Positions 16,701-26,730 are shown, numbered from the stretch's first letter. The stretch: 64,000 nucleotides of DNA from Chitinophagaceae bacterium (GCA_016720825.1 JADKJV010000006.1:124001-188000), one strand, 5' to 3'. Numbers and translations are program-made. The notes: generated by a model from the sequence alone, not told the origin.

Positions 16701-18066
16701 CATCATCAACCTCCATGGCAGCAGCACGGATAAAATAGATGTGGAAGCCTTCTGGAAAGAATGGGTGGATGATCTTGATAAACCAGCCCCGGAGCAGGTA
16801 GATGGCAAAACGCATATTGCCACTATTCCGGCGCTGTATAACGACAATCAGATAAACTGTTCCAAAACAATTTATACCGTGAACCCTCCGCGCGATATGC
16901 TGCCGGCACTCACGCATTCATTCAATGATACCAAGCACCGCATGGTGAGTTATTCCCCAATAGCCACTACCCGCTTCCGTGAATATTTTACCGGCATCAT
17001 TGAAACAGCAAAACAGAAAGGGGAAACACTGCCCTTGTCAAGAAACGGCGTTGCGGTTGAACAGAATGTGCTGAGTTCAGCAAGACCCACACTCCCGGTT
17101 GTTGCCTATACATTACCCAGTTTCAACTGGCTGAAAAATACAAAAGCACAAACCGAAACGCATATCCGCACCTCAAACATCCGCGTGTACCTGAAAAGAC
17201 CCTGGTACAGCAGCGGTGATAATGAAATGCTGGCGGTAATACTCCCTCCCAAAGGAGTTGATCCGAACCGTCATCCTGCGTTGAAAAAATATTGCACCGT
17301 TTGGGGTAAAGACCCTGTCTTTGCTGCACCCGAACTGAATAACAGCAATTATCCGCAGATTGAACATTTCCCGTTTGCAGCAGATTATGATTCCGTAAAA
17401 TTGGCTGAAGAGGATTTTACTATTTCCGTAGCAGCTTATAAAGTGCTTTTCGACAAGGAAAAACAAATGCATTATGCTGATATTCCCATCCAGGTGGGAT
17501 TTGCATACTTCCCGTTTGTTAAACTGACCCTCGCCCGTTACCAAAGGCATTCAGTCAGAAAAGACGGAAAAGATTGCTGTCTCAGCAATACTGTCAGCGC
17601 CGAATGGATGCAGATTGTACCCGGCCGCACAACTGCACTCACAACTGGCATAAACAAAACCACATTTACAGTTGCACTCAATGGCATTGCACCGTTCAAG
17701 TACAACCCCGACCAGTTTGCGACTAATAATGCCCGTGTTAAGATCAGGATTACTGTTGAGAACACCCAGTTTGCCAAAACCGATGATGCGTACATCAGCA
17801 TCAACGACCGGCAGGCGCAGTCTACCATTTTAACAAAAGAGTTTGCACTCACCTACCGCGACGTGATAAACGGTATCATCAAATTCGAGGAAAAATTCAC
17901 GATTGACTCCCGCTGGGAAGGCCGTCCGTTCCGTGTGGTAATACGCGAGTTTGAATTACATGAAACCGATCCGCTGCTGGCGCAGGAAAAACAGTTTACG
18001 GCTACGATGGTGGTGCATGAATATGGAGAGCGGATGATATTTATGGATGTGTTTGAAGTGAGTTGA
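13780..18066 (+). CDS. Giant protein of unknown function (pair, gene 2)
   Basis: This 1428-residue protein is unrecognised. It has no signal peptide: the start MSQKIIVTTSPWKDY is soluble in character. A run of nine Asp near residues 383-391 is flanked by Asn and Gln and looks like a flexible linker. Later motifs include WFSLHKRMNNY, RTVDIAGNSLPHDL, PWRTLRLVHAVQQPLRDPE near residue 935-950, and a beta-rich C-terminus with RFREYFTGIIETA upstream. The pattern suggests several beta domains. It begins 22 bp after the other giant gene, so the two products likely act together, perhaps as one complex. The transcript probably ends at the repeat palindrome downstream. No catalytic motif is evident. Confidence 0.75.
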   Translation: MSQKIIVTTSPWKDYTKNKWMLSCCMSIQLDAGINTKLSSFPDILNWIQKITQAGFFVQWDKSMPQSINPSSAAKWDNDLYQKLFHANINVKTFQPLDLSNLVIRSYPAIHITNFILDTYKDVGNQKANELPRSKFYINDYQKLNDLSQVRLKSTTPLTSRNNNAVTNDFIQKGHEGKAQVKNKLQQSKAIGFSPAMDPKMDFGQFHNFHAKADKTINKQIKAIPKPDFEYHDILTILTSYPVILRKLGLVIDFELPGPPPAAAGTVRILPANLGFEQEVNVSSPATAYQYTGQGFYAAAKAGSVIEKGMLKLNTDQFAVVQIDTDGAAMKLTGHTDTINLNLADKLVRRSNFIKPVNEFKRFTMRPAMNINVNAVNNNQDDDDDDDDDQDEGLPSLRSAGIGIIRNGLADHIYLKFTRNLEVYKNFVNPQVMLNNAALMNTAKPAANANPNIKPVFNKNNRITTIQRDKISVSLRQTELIPAPTEILYADDLIFGYRMDVAYEEKPAAWFSLHKRMNNYSFLPVGGTEQVIPLTADEAVDEGCLHLSLTEDENDNEGDKKLNEVMARWEGWSLSVPRPGKSINNSGPEISTDEDEKKKYKLDDDMPFRLQVQVKPASRSLPRLRFGKKYRVKIRTVDIAGNSLPHDLQPENGTAAIRTAIEYLRFEPLHAPVLMQGDEVTGGDRHKMRDRDGESLLHMVIRSNDKITAQAYEQSNVTTIVTNGKVEGTLQYLHEAHRYVMAPGTSQHIAELHGMFDEAMTSAEKAKSVYEFIKSKDKEYSDDGSTKAKVIPYNTGQVDIPYLADPMAAGVVFTMKSDTSFESPWKKGASKKFSFYFDEPVTDSNANKAYTVDQWKAPRSFMIRMIEGFGEPTWSGRIFIIPVPKSGIIEINYACFWRPQDIDKYSGLMPHISKGVNAVKASQFARTGQHWMFSPWRTLRLVHAVQQPLRDPEMVKASTFNRREYHDTFTKVETIINLHGSSTDKIDVEAFWKEWVDDLDKPAPEQVDGKTHIATIPALYNDNQINCSKTIYTVNPPRDMLPALTHSFNDTKHRMVSYSPIATTRFREYFTGIIETAKQKGETLPLSRNGVAVEQNVLSSARPTLPVVAYTLPSFNWLKNTKAQTETHIRTSNIRVYLKRPWYSSGDNEMLAVILPPKGVDPNRHPALKKYCTVWGKDPVFAAPELNNSNYPQIEHFPFAADYDSVKLAEEDFTISVAAYKVLFDKEKQMHYADIPIQVGFAYFPFVKLTLARYQRHSVRKDGKDCCLSNTVSAEWMQIVPGRTTALTTGINKTTFTVALNGIAPFKYNPDQFATNNARVKIRITVENTQFAKTDDAYISINDRQAQSTILTKEFALTYRDVINGIIKFEEKFTIDSRWEGRPFRVVIREFELHETDPLLAQEKQFTATMVVHEYGERMIFMDVFEVS

Positions 18067-18073
18067 TTTTTTT

Positions 18074-18234
18074 AACCACAAAGCACAAAGACCGCTTTCA
18101 CTAAGTTAAGTACAACAAAGGCCACAAGGTAAACCTTTGTGGCCTTTGTTTATCTCCTTGGGGCGAACTTAGTGGTTAAAAAAATCTTCATTTCGCCCAA
18201 CTAATATCTAATACCTGATATCTAATATCTATTC
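18074..18234. repeat. ACCACAAAGG palindrome, copy 2, plus ATATCTAAT words
   Basis: The palindrome spans 18074-18177, from AACCACAAAG to its inverse CTTAGTGGTT, with a nested inner arm AACAAAGGCCACAAGG. It lies between two convergent genes. After it, 18201-18232 repeats the words TAATATCTAATACC and GATATCTAATATC, also seen near 39.63 kb. Confidence 0.75.
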
Positions 18235-19782
18235 TTAGTTCAGCTTCTCTATATGCCCCTCAATCCTTTTGTCCTTCCTGTATATATCCAGTAACAACAC
18301 AGAACCCTGCGCCGCCGGCAATACATAAGAACGGTTCGCATCTGATTTTGTATTCACCTTATCAGTAGTGATTTTACCATCCCGGTAAGTGATAGAATTG
18401 AAAGTACCACCCTTGTAATCTTTACCACGCACATAGTCGCTGTAGCAAACCGTGAATGAAGTATTGTCTTTATTCACCTGTGTATAGGAATAGTCAAACC
18501 CACCGAGGTTGTACTTCACCATTTTACCGATCAGCTGGGTGCTTACGAATTCCATACCGCTGCGCATCTCAAAAGTGTTGGAATTTTTGTCGTAGATCGT
18601 GGCTTCTTTTACGTTGAAGTCCTTGTCAAAACGGATCAGGATCATATCCGTGATTTTGATTTTCGTGGTGCTGATCTGGGAGCGGCCGCCACCCAATGCA
18701 GTAGAAAGAATGCCCAGCGCACTGGCCACTTTCTTGTAACCTTCGCCAATGGCGAAGATGTTGCCATCAGCAGTCTGTACCACATTGTGCAGGAACATGA
18801 AACCAAAATTGTCAATCTTGCCTTTGGAATTTACATCCAGGTATTTGCCCAGGTCAAGATCCCATGAATTATACTTTTCATTCAGCACTTTACCTGTTTC
18901 ATCAATACCCCAGAAGCCAAAACCACGTGATTTATCTTTCATCATGTTAGCATTGGGATCAAAATATTCACCGGTAATGAAAGCCCTGTTATCATTCAGG
19001 ACAGACATGCTGGCCGGATAAAATTTGTATTTGCCCTGGTCAGTTGATTTTTCAAATACCTGCTTGCCGGTTTCGAGGTTCAGTCCAATGATGGAAGATT
19101 CAGGATTGCCATCCATCATGCTGGTGAACTTCAGTACTTCCACATACACCACTCCGTTGAAGGTGCCGAGGTAATCACCAACAAATTTTTTACCGCCCAT
19201 GGTAGGAACATACGTCCACTGCTTGCGTTTCTCCGTAGAGAAATAATCAATCTGGAATGTATAATCTTTATCCTCCCGGCTGGGCATATTGGAAATAAAT
19301 CCTTTCCCTTCCACCGGATACAATCCTTTGAAATTGCTCTCCTCATCCTGTGCCATATAAGTAGCTTCCAGGTAGCGCTCTTCTTTTTTAGTCAGCTGGC
19401 GGTTATAACTGTATTTTTTCTTACCATCTGCACCATACACCTGGTAATCAAATGTGCGCTCATCATCATTATAGAAAAGGATAATCAGGTCAGTACCATT
19501 AAATGAAGTTTCCAGGATAGAAATATGTTTGGAATCCTGGAACTTAATTTCCTTCAGTGTTTTCAGCGACTGATCTGTAAAACGCAGCGTCCACTCATTG
19601 GAACTTTTATCAATCTTATCACTGATCCAGAAGAAATAATATCCCTTCACCTCCGAACCTTCTTTAATAGCACCGTATTCTGACTTAAACGGCTTCACAA
19701 TGTTCTCAATCGACACACGCTGGGAATAGCCTGTAACAGACAACCCAAATGCGACCAGAACAAAAAACAGGAACTTTTTCAT
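18235..19782 (-). CDS. Exported protein, possibly DUF6770 family
   Basis: I start this 515-residue protein at the ATG at 19782, where a clean signal peptide begins (MKKFLFFVLVAFGLSVTGYSQ); the longer frame from 19845 only adds residues before it. The body is beta-rich with many aromatic strand ends, and phrases such as GYYFFWISDKIDKSSNEWTLRFTD, ILETSFNGTDLIILFYN and DNFGFMFLHNVVQTADGNIFAIGEGY suggest a propeller. It recalls Bacteroidota proteins labelled DUF6770, an unverified impression. No catalytic residues are evident. It is monocistronic, upstream of nothing on its own strand until the palindrome at 18.1 kb. Confidence 0.7.
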   Translation of the reverse strand: MKKFLFFVLVAFGLSVTGYSQRVSIENIVKPFKSEYGAIKEGSEVKGYYFFWISDKIDKSSNEWTLRFTDQSLKTLKEIKFQDSKHISILETSFNGTDLIILFYNDDERTFDYQVYGADGKKKYSYNRQLTKKEERYLEATYMAQDEESNFKGLYPVEGKGFISNMPSREDKDYTFQIDYFSTEKRKQWTYVPTMGGKKFVGDYLGTFNGVVYVEVLKFTSMMDGNPESSIIGLNLETGKQVFEKSTDQGKYKFYPASMSVLNDNRAFITGEYFDPNANMMKDKSRGFGFWGIDETGKVLNEKYNSWDLDLGKYLDVNSKGKIDNFGFMFLHNVVQTADGNIFAIGEGYKKVASALGILSTALGGGRSQISTTKIKITDMILIRFDKDFNVKEATIYDKNSNTFEMRSGMEFVSTQLIGKMVKYNLGGFDYSYTQVNKDNTSFTVCYSDYVRGKDYKGGTFNSITYRDGKITTDKVNTKSDANRSYVLPAAQGSVLLLDIYRKDKRIEGHIEKLN

Positions 19783-19902
19783 GTTATTACTTTTGATATT
19801 TAAAATGATACTTTTTGCAGATGCCTTAAAACTTAAGCAAGTCAAAATTTAAAATTCAAAAACTTCACCTTCAGATTAGCCTCCATTCATTCAACATTCA
19901 AC

Positions 19903-19920
19903 TCCCGATAGCTATCGGGA
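19903..19920. repeat. 18-bp perfect palindrome TCCCGATAGCTATCGGGA
   Basis: The sequence TCCCGATAG/CTATCGGGA is its own reverse complement. It lies 18 bp beyond the stop codon of the M48 gene (minus strand). It resembles the dispersed palindromes common in Bacteroidota and could serve as a terminator hairpin. Confidence 0.7.
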
Positions 19921-19938
19921 CAAACTTCAATATTTAAA

Positions 19939-21316
19939 TTATTTCCAGCGGTTCGCTTTCTTCCACTCTTTCTCAAACTCCACATTCCCGCCCATCAGTG
20001 GTGCATACTGGTCGCAAAAAGCAATGGCCAGTTTTTTCAGGTCGTCCAGCCGGATGCGGGTCAGCATACGCAACACCATATTATAATCCGCCGGGTAGTA
20101 CCGGCTTTCGCCTTCATACAAAGTACCCATTTTATGAATGAGTTGGTTATCAACCAGCATGTTCAGGCAACGGGCCACCTGGTAAACCGCTAATTTATCC
20201 TGCGGATCATGTTGCACTTGCAGGAGTACAAAATATAAATGGCGTCCGAGATTATCTTCCCGGTATAACTCTTCGGTAAACTCCGGTATAAATGATTTCT
20301 TCAGCTCATTGAATTTTTGCTCATCCGCCAGGAACAATTTCCCCCCGGGATGATTGTTCACAGAATCCTGCAACACGGCAATCCGCTGGCTGCAATCCGG
20401 ATGCGATTTCAGCGAATCTCTTTCTTTACGGGTCAGCGGGGAATTATCTTCCTTCATTTCACCAAATAACACCGATTCTTTCTCTGTCCATTTTTTCTGG
20501 AAAGGATAACCGGGTGGATTCAGCACTTCTGCCAGTTTCAACCGGGGATAAAACACGGTATCATCCACCTGGTCGAGTAATTCCAGCGTAGTGAGAATAC
20601 CTCGGCAATCATACCCTGTATTTTTCATGAACTTCCAGCCAAATTTATCTGCCTCTGCCTCATTGGCCCGGCTGTGACGGAGATTATCGAATCTGATCAG
20701 CTTCAGCAATTCCGTAAACTGCTTGTTCACCTGGAATTCCTGTTTGCTGAGCCGCTTGATTTCCTTTTTAATCTCATCACTGTTTACCGTCTCCACATAT
20801 TTTGTAATACCCTTACCACTGTGATCCAGGTAAAAATGCGCCATTTCGTGCGACAGCACAAAAGCCAGTTCCGCTTCATTATGCAGGTAAATCATCAAAC
20901 CTGCATTCACTGCCACGGTACCATCACCCATGCTGTACGCATTCGGCCACCAGTCGCGGGAAAAAACCACGCGCAGCTGCAGTGATTTTAATTCAGGATT
21001 CGCATCTGTGATTTTATTGACAACAGACTGTAAATATTGAATGGCTGCCGGGTCAGTAACTGCACGGCTGCTTTTGAGAAAGGATTCAATTCCCTTAAAA
21101 CGGTCTTCATAGACCATTTTATAATCCTTGCTGTTTGATGATGGCAGTAAACTCAGTTTGTTTTTCTGGTAAGCCAGGGCCTCTTCCAGGTATTGCTTTT
21201 TTTTGAACACTGTCGTCTTTCAGGTAATTATATAACCCCTGTCCCTGGGCCTGCAGGAAACAGGCGCAAAGCAATACAAACAGTATAGTAATGTGGCGTG
21301 TGGACTTCAACAGCAT
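19939..21316 (-). CDS. M48-family metalloprotease, frame broken after the signal peptide
   Basis: The catalytic body is open from 21210 to 19939 (423 residues): the zinc motif is HEMAHFYLDH, and a later EAEADKFGWKFM supplies the third ligand (Glu), as in M48/BepA-type peptidases. C-terminal helices may be TPR-like. The signal peptide (MLLKSTRHITILFVLLCACFLQAQ) is encoded in another frame from 21316. Removing one T from the T8 run at 21197-21204 joins them as DDSVQKKQYLEEAL. I therefore read one gene of about 458 residues, broken by an extra base that may be a sequencing error. The product should be periplasmic, probably in envelope protein quality control. Confidence 0.8.
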
Positions 21317-21397
21317 GGCTATTTCAAAACGGAGTCAAAGATAGCACTGTGCCGGATGGAAAAAAAACCAATATATGATATGAATCTTGTTAAAATA

Positions 21398-21895
21398 TCA
21401 CCAGGTTTCCACCTTCATTTCCTGCCCGCCGGGCCATTTTCCGAATACCTCCTCTACTTTGCTGAAACGGTATTCAAAAATCTGGCGGAGTTTTTTGCGG
21501 ATAAACAGGCTGTTCATCCATTTTCCGAGGAAACCCATAGGGTTGCGGTAATGTACAATATCAGTCATTTCCACGCCGCCTTCAACCGCCCGGAAATGGT
21601 GCTGGTGCTGCCAAAACTTATACGGGCCTTTGCGCTGTTCATCCACAAAATAATGAGGCTCCTGCACATGCGTGATTTCAGTAACCCAGTTCAGGGGAAT
21701 GCCGGCAACAGGCTTCACCGTGTATTCAAAAAGCTGACCCGGGTAAATGCCCTTGCCGTGGTGACGGGATAAAATAAGAAACCCCATGTTTTCGGGGGTG
21801 ATGGATTTGAGGTTCGTCGGATCACAGTAAAAAGCCCAGGCTTGTTCGATGGTCACCGGGATTTTCTGTACACTTTTAAGCGAATGGAGGGGCAT
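21398..21895 (-). CDS. SRPBCC-family (polyketide cyclase/START-like) protein
   Basis: This 165-residue protein fits the helix-grip fold of SRPBCC ligand-binding proteins. The start MPLHSLKSVQKIPVTIEQAWAFYCDPTNL is the usual first strand and helix; the LSRHHGKGIYPGQLFEYTV and EMTDIVHYRNPMGFLG segments are typical of the Bacteroidota group. The C-terminal helix LFIRKKLRQIFEYRFSKVEEVF closes the cavity. The ligand is unknown. Length is standard and no indel is visible. It is divergent from the helicase gene, 58 bp away, so the two may share a promoter region. Confidence 0.8.
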   Translation of the reverse strand: MPLHSLKSVQKIPVTIEQAWAFYCDPTNLKSITPENMGFLILSRHHGKGIYPGQLFEYTVKPVAGIPLNWVTEITHVQEPHYFVDEQRKGPYKFWQHQHHFRAVEGGVEMTDIVHYRNPMGFLGKWMNSLFIRKKLRQIFEYRFSKVEEVFGKWPGGQEMKVETW

Positions 21896-21953
21896 TGGTA
21901 CGAATGGTTTAAATTCGTCATTATTACAATTACAGGATTAAAAAGTTCACCGG

Positions 21954-24900
21954 ATGTCACTGAACCAGGCCAGACTTGAAAAGAAATTCCACGAGGAATA
22001 TGAAAAACTTAATTCAAAACAACGATTAGCCGTTGACACCATCGAAGGGCCTGTGATGGTCATTGCCGGACCCGGTACCGGTAAAACACAGATCCTCGCC
22101 TGCCGGATCGGGAAAATCCTGTTAGATACTGATATCTCCCCGGAAAATATTTTATGTCTTACTTATACCGATGCCGGCGTGGTGGCCATGCGCAAACGTT
22201 TGCTGCAATTCATCGGACCCGAAGCCTATAAAGTCAACATTTACACTTTCCATGCTTTTTGTAACGATATCATCCAGGAAAACCTCCATCTCTTCGAAAA
22301 AACATCGCTCGATGCGATTTCAGAACTGGAAAAAATTGAGCTGCTCAAAAAACTGATTGACGGATTTAAAAAAGACAACCTGCTGAAACGTTACCGCGGG
22401 GATGTCTATTTTGAAGTCAAGAACCTCGACAAGCTGTTCAGCACCATGAAACAGGAAGGCTGGACACCTGAATATATCAACACCTGTATTGACAGCTACC
22501 TGGCCGATCTGCCGCTGCGCGATGAATACATCTACAAGAAAAAATACAAAGACTTCAAAGCCGGCGATCTCAAGAAAGACAAATTTGAAGAAGAGAAAGA
22601 AAGGATGGAAAAACTGCGTGCTGCGGTAAATGAGTTCAATAATTTCCAGCAGCTCATGCGTACACGCAACCGTTATGATTTTGATGATATGATCAACTGG
22701 GTGCTGCGGGTATTCAGCGAACAACCCCAGGTGCTGGCCCGCTACCAGGAAAAATTCCAGTACATACTCGTGGATGAATACCAGGATACCAGCGGTACAC
22801 AAAACCAGCTGGTGAAACTGCTGATCAGTTACTGGGAAACACCCAATGTATTTGTAGTGGGTGATGATGACCAGAGCATCTACCGCTTCCAGGGTGCGAA
22901 TGTGGAGAATATGAAAACATTCGCGGATGATTATACGCGTGACCTCGTTACCGTGGTGCTCACGAATAATTACCGTTCCACCCAGCCTATCCTTGATTTA
23001 TCCATGTCGCTCATCAACCGCAATGAAGAACGACTGGTGAAAAAAATACCCGGACTGAGCAAAGACCTGCTCGCTTCCAACGCGGCTTTGGTAACCGTTA
23101 AACACAAACCGGTTATCCATGAATACGAATCCATCCGTGAGGAAATGACCGGCATCGCCCGTAATGTGCAGGCATTGGTGCGCAAAGGCGTACCCGCAGG
23201 TGAAATCGGTATCATCTACAAGGAAAATAAGTATGGGGAAGAACTCGCCCGCTTTTTCAAACTGATGAATATTCCCGTGTTCAGCAAACGGCATGTGAAC
23301 ATGCTGCAGATCCCGCTGGCACGGAAAATTATGCTGATCCTGGAATGGCTGTCTTCCGAACATCACATTCCCTACAGCGGCGATGAATTGCTATTTGAAA
23401 TGTTGCATGCCGACTGGCTGGGGATTGCGCCTATTGACATTGCCAAAATCACCATGGAAGCAGCTGAAATCAGGTACGATGCATCCAAAGATGCGCCGGC
23501 TGCCAGCCAGGGATCACTCAGGCAATTACTGGTTGACAAAGCCAAAATGCCTTCCAAAGATTTATTCACGCAGGTTTTACCGGAGCCGTTGAAAAAAGCA
23601 GGTTTGCTGATTGAAGATCTTGTGGGCGCCGCCTCCAATATGACGCTGCAGCACCTGTTTGAATACATCATTCGCAAAGCCGGTGTGCTGGCATATATCA
23701 TGCAGCATGCGGAGAAACACTGGTACCTGCAGGTGTTAACCGGTTTGTTTGATTTTATCAAGGAAGAATCACAACGCAATACCGCACTTGACCTGAAAGG
23801 ACTGGTGGACCTCATCAAACTGATGGATAAAGAAGGCATCAGCTTACCCCTGGTGCAGGTGAGCGGGAATGATAAAGGCGTGAACCTGCTCACGGCGCAC
23901 GGTTCCAAAGGACTTGAATTTGAATACGTGTTTTTCGCGGGCTGCAACGCCGGATTCTGGGAAAAGAAAAGAAATCCCAACCAGGGCTTTAAATTACCCG
24001 ATACCATTTTCAGCACACAGCCTGCAGCTAATAATGAAGAAGAGCTGCGCCGTTTATTCTATGTGGCCATCACCCGCGCTGAACAATACTTATACGTATC
24101 CTACAGCCGTTTTAAAAACGACGGTAAGGAAATGGAACCCTCCCGTTTTATTGCCGAGCTGATGGATGAACAGGATATTTCCATTGAGAAAATTGTGATG
24201 GATGCCGATACGCTGGCCACATTTGCCGCCCTCGGTTTCGGGGAAGAAAAAGCACCGGAGATTGCCCGCATCGAAGAAGAAGTGATCGGCCGTGTGCTGG
24301 AAAAATTTGTGATGAACGTGACTGCGCTGAACAATTACCTGAAATGCCCGCTGGAATTTTATTTCAAAAACCTCATCCGCATCCCTTCACCCAAAAATGA
24401 AGCGACTGAATTCGGTTCTGCCGTTCACCATGCACTGGAAAAATTATTCCGCAAAATGCAGGACAGCGGCAAAGACAAGTTCCCGTTGAAAAATGAATTC
24501 ATCAACGATTTTGAATGGTATATGAAGCGTCACCGCGACAGCTTCACCCAGGAACAATACGACCGCCGGCTTGAATATGGACAAACGGTGTTAGATGCGT
24601 ACTACGACCAATCCATAAATAATTTCAACAAAATCGTAACTATCGAACGCAACATCCGCGGCGTGGTCATTGAAGGCGTTCCCCTCAAAGGCAAGCTGGA
24701 TAAACTGGAATTCGATGGCAAGTTTGTAAACGTGGTTGATTATAAAACCGGTGATCCCGAAAAAGGCATTCCCAAAACCAAAGGCCCGTCAGAGAAAGTC
24801 CCGCTCGGTGGCGATTACTGGCGCCAGGCCGTATTCTATAAAATCCTGGTGGATCATTACGGGCAAAAAGACTGGAAAGTCATCAGCACTGAATTTGATT

Positions 24901-25123
24901 TTATCGAACCGGATAAAAAGAAAATTACAGAAGGGAGAAACTGATCATTTCCGATCCTGAAATTGAAATAGTCACTGCACAAATCAAAGATACCTGGGCG
25001 CGGATACAGAACCGGGAGTTTTATACGGGCTGCGGGAAGGAGGATTGCCATTGGTGTGAGTTTGTGAAAACGAATAACCTGGCGGTGGCGATGCATGATT
25101 TAGAAAGCGAAGAAGATGTTTGA
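21954..25123 (+). CDS. UvrD/Rep-type helicase fused to PD-(D/E)XK Fe-S nuclease, frameshifted near the end
   Basis: Helicase motifs are in order: Walker A AGPGTGKTQ (38-46), VDEYQDT, GDDDQSIYRFQGA, NNYRSTQPI, TAHGSKGLEFE and YVAITRAEQ. The nuclease domain follows with FGSAVHHALE and VVDYKTG. The first Fe-S cysteine is in LKCPLEFYF near residue 798. The open frame stops at 24944 (996 aa). Adding one G to the GGG at 24933-24935 extends it to 25123 and restores GCGKEDCHWCEF, which supplies the other three cysteines of an AddB-like 4Fe-4S site. The enzyme should unwind and resect DNA ends. The break is probably an assembly error; if real, it removes the iron-sulfur staple. Confidence 0.88.
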
Positions 25124-25128
25124 TTTTT

Positions 25129-25214
25129 AACCACAAAGGGCACAAGGGAATACACAAGGGACACAAAGGCTTTTACATTGTGAACTTTGTGTATTCCTTT
25201 GTGAACCTTGTGGT
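25129..25214. repeat. ACCACAAAGG palindrome, copy 3
   Basis: The arms AACCACAAAGGGCACAAG and its inverse ending CCTTGTGGT enclose a short loop. It starts 6 bp after the repaired stop of the helicase gene, at a gene end as with the other copies. Confidence 0.85.
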
Positions 25215-25252
25215 AAACACAGTATTTAAGTAACATTTATGATTTTCCCTCC

Positions 25253-25260
25253 TACCTTTG
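25253..25260 (+). promoter_or_regulatory. Candidate -7 element upstream of Ig-like lipoprotein
   Basis: TACCTTTG matches TAnnTTTG, 8 bp before the ATG at 25268, so the transcript would be nearly leaderless. No TTG lies at the expected upstream distance. Confidence 0.4.
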
Positions 25261-25267
25261 CCCACAC

Positions 25268-26710
25268 ATGAAAACAGGGCGGATTCTTACATTTTTATTC
25301 ATCATTTCCGGGCTGCTGCCCGCCGTTTTTACCGGCCCGGGCTGCGCCAATATCATCCCCCCCGATGGTGGCCCGCGCGACACCATTCCGCCTGTAATGA
25401 TCAATGCTGCCCCGGGTGATTCAGCCCGTCATTTTACCGGCAACAAAATCGTGCTCAGTTTTGATGAATATGTGGATGTACAGAACATACAGGAAAATCT
25501 GCTGGTCTCCCCGTTGCCCAAATCGCAACCAGTGGTTGATTTCAAACTGAAAACAGTGACTATCAAACTCCGTGACACCCTGGAGGCCAATACCACTTAC
25601 AAACTTGATTTCGGCAATGCGGTGCGGGATTATACCGAAGGCAATCCCATTAAAAACCTCACGTATATTTTTTCCACCGGGAATTATATAGATTCTTTTG
25701 AACTGAAAGGGAAAGTGCTGCTGGCTGAAACCGGTAAGCCCGACAGCACCCTGGTTGTAATGCTTCACACCAATGACGATGATTCTGCCGTGGTGACTGA
25801 TAAACCACGCTACATCGCCAAACTGGACGGCAAAGGGAATTTTATTTTCCGCAATCTCCCTAACCGCACCTTTTATCTCTATGCATTAAAAGATGAAGGC
25901 GGCACCAGGCGGTTCTTCAGCGATAAACAGTTATTCGCATTTGCCAGCGCGCCGATTGTTACCAGTAGCATCACCCCCACAGTGAATTTGTATGCCTATT
26001 CGACCAAACCACCGGGAAATGCAATCACCAACCCCGGTCTCAATATTGGTAAAAACCGGAAACCGCAGAATGAAGTCACCGATAAAAGACTGAAATATTA
26101 TACCAACCTCACCAGCAACCAGCAGGATTTGCTGTCGGACCTCATTATCACTTTTGAAAATCCCCTCCGGAAATATGATTCAACCGGATTGAGGCTGTAC
26201 ACGGATACCAGTTTCATTCCTGTACCCGAGTATCATTTCAAGGGCGACAGCACCCGCACCAAACTCAGGCTGGCATTTAACTGGACGGAAAATACCCAGT
26301 ACATGCTGGTGTTTGATAAAGAATTTGCGGATGACTCCAGCGGCCGGAAATTACTCAAGAGCGACACCATCCAGTTCAGGACCCGCCGCAAAGAAGAATA
26401 CGGATCACTGAAGTTCATCTTCAAAGAACTCGACCTGGCGAAACACCCCGTACTGCAATTCGTAACCGGTGATGCGATCTATAAATCATACCCGTTGAAA
26501 GGGAATGAGTTTACCTCCGACCTGTTTTTACCCGGCGAATATGACCTCCGTTTATTATTTGATGATAATGGCAATGGTGTCTGGGATCCAGGTGATTTCT
26601 TTGGCAAGCATAAACAGCCGGAAATCGTGCTGCCCTTTGGCCGGAATGTATCTATCAAGCCTGGTTTCCGCAATGAATTTGACCTGAAAGCCCCCACGCC
26701 TGTCCGCTGA
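25268..26710 (+). CDS. Ig-like domain lipoprotein
   Basis: This 480-residue protein has an N-terminal hydrophobic stretch and C26 in GPGCANIIPPDGGPRDTIPP, likely the lipidated cysteine. Residues ~40-145 form a bacterial Ig-like domain (Big_5 type): PPVMINAAPGDSARHFTGNKIVLSFDEYVD through YKLDFGNAVRDYTEGNPIKNLTYIFSTG. The remainder contains a carboxypeptidase-regulatory-like segment (GNFIFRNLPNRTFYLYALKD) and a C-terminal GEYDLRLLFDDNGNGVWDPGDF. Such proteins are common outer-membrane lipoproteins in Bacteroidota, without a known activity. RecR follows 20 bp later on the same strand, with its own -7 element. Confidence 0.8.
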   Translation: MKTGRILTFLFIISGLLPAVFTGPGCANIIPPDGGPRDTIPPVMINAAPGDSARHFTGNKIVLSFDEYVDVQNIQENLLVSPLPKSQPVVDFKLKTVTIKLRDTLEANTTYKLDFGNAVRDYTEGNPIKNLTYIFSTGNYIDSFELKGKVLLAETGKPDSTLVVMLHTNDDDSAVVTDKPRYIAKLDGKGNFIFRNLPNRTFYLYALKDEGGTRRFFSDKQLFAFASAPIVTSSITPTVNLYAYSTKPPGNAITNPGLNIGKNRKPQNEVTDKRLKYYTNLTSNQQDLLSDLIITFENPLRKYDSTGLRLYTDTSFIPVPEYHFKGDSTRTKLRLAFNWTENTQYMLVFDKEFADDSSGRKLLKSDTIQFRTRRKEEYGSLKFIFKELDLAKHPVLQFVTGDAIYKSYPLKGNEFTSDLFLPGEYDLRLLFDDNGNGVWDPGDFFGKHKQPEIVLPFGRNVSIKPGFRNEFDLKAPTPVR

Positions 26711-26718
26711 TCCTTTGT

Positions 26719-26726
26719 TATCTTTG
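26719..26726 (+). promoter_or_regulatory. Candidate -7 element of recR
   Basis: TATCTTTG matches TAnnTTTG and lies 4 bp before the recR ATG at 26731. With a start site about 7 bp downstream, the transcript would begin at or near the start codon. Confidence 0.4.
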
Positions 26727-26730
26727 TGCC

